Below are positions 5,247-5,420 of a stretch of 5,420 bases of DNA, in pieces; position 1 is the stretch's first letter; each line of letters starts with the position of its first letter. The stretch is taken from contig JANQSK010000727.1 in assembly GCA_028284105.1 (NCBI GenBank), forward strand, positions 1 through 5,420, given 5' to 3'. The DNA comes from Anaerolineae bacterium. Lineage in GTDB: Bacteria; Chloroflexota; Anaerolineae; Promineifilales; Promineifilaceae. The position numbers and the translations under genes are program-made. The notes under the pieces are model-generated. The model was not told the origin of the DNA, searched no databases, and saw only the letters and a program-made list of their open reading frames with translations.

Positions 5247-5420
5247 TTAAACATCTTCTCCAGTCCAAACGGTCAATGATTCTGGGATGCTGCCAGAAAC
5301 GGCCGAAATTTCTCGCGATTCATCACTGCTTAACAGTGCAACAAACGCCCTTGCGGCCTCTGCATTTGCAAATTGGCTGTAAACCAACACAGAATTAGGG
5401 TCATCAAGGTTGCGGTGAAC
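5247..5420 (-). CDS. C-terminal part of a third small ABM-like protein, cut by the right edge
   Basis: The frame is open from the window edge to the TAA at 5247-5249 and gives 57 residues. The segment starting HRNLDDPNSVLVYSQFANAE is typical of the central strand pair and second helix of ABM-like proteins. It aligns with HDPNDPNMITVLHQFKDLET of the gene at 2829-3119, sharing DPN and the QF pair. The helix ends in SSDESREISAVSG, and a last strand (PESLTVWTGEDV) closes the domain, as expected at the C-terminus. The start and about half of the protein lie outside the window. It contains TCGGCCGTT, a one-base variant of the octamer common in this window. Although short, the frame, family fit and stop position make it credible. 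Confidence 0.75.
   Translation of the reverse strand, partial: VHRNLDDPNSVLVYSQFANAEAARAFVALLSSDESREISAVSGSIPESLTVWTGEDV

Overview
All recognisable genes in this window lie on the minus strand, so transcription runs from right to left. The window appears to be a run of small accessory genes that ends in a large regulator. The likely source is a bacterium of the Chloroflexota or a similar environmental lineage. That is inferred from a MalT/LuxR-type (LAL) ATPase regulator, moderate GC, a very frequent palindromic octamer (ACGGCCGT, seven exact copies) and a cyanobacteria/Chloroflexota-style intergenic palindrome. It is not proven by any marker gene.

In transcription order, the right edge (5247-5420) holds the C-terminal end of a small protein resembling the dimeric alpha/beta-barrel (ABM-like) family. 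Next are a complete 95-residue ABM-like protein (4837-5124) and a short, degenerate methyltransferase-like protein (4286-4786). The latter has lost the glycine-rich SAM loop and stops just after the conserved RPGG segment. A 220-base gap (4066-4285) carries a perfect 12-base inverted repeat. It is followed by a PAPS-dependent sulfotransferase (3196-4065), a 96-residue ABM-like protein (2829-3119), an intergenic 28-base near-perfect palindrome, and a complete SAM methyltransferase (1827-2690).

The methyltransferase is tightly coupled to an unrecognised small basic protein (1601-1840) and to a protein of the Imm63 immunity family (1186-1596). The last gene is the N-terminal 385 residues of a LAL-type regulator (1-1155), which runs off the left edge. 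A TATAAT box sits exactly where it would start a leaderless mRNA at that gene's ATG.

The most striking layout feature is that an ABM-like gene precedes a methyltransferase gene twice, with a third ABM-like gene at the edge. This looks like a duplicated two-gene module in which one methyltransferase has decayed or been repurposed. The sulfotransferase between the two copies differs in base composition and lacks the octamer, which fits later insertion. No gene-free stretch exceeds 300 bases, and I saw no tRNA, rRNA, CRISPR array or transposase.
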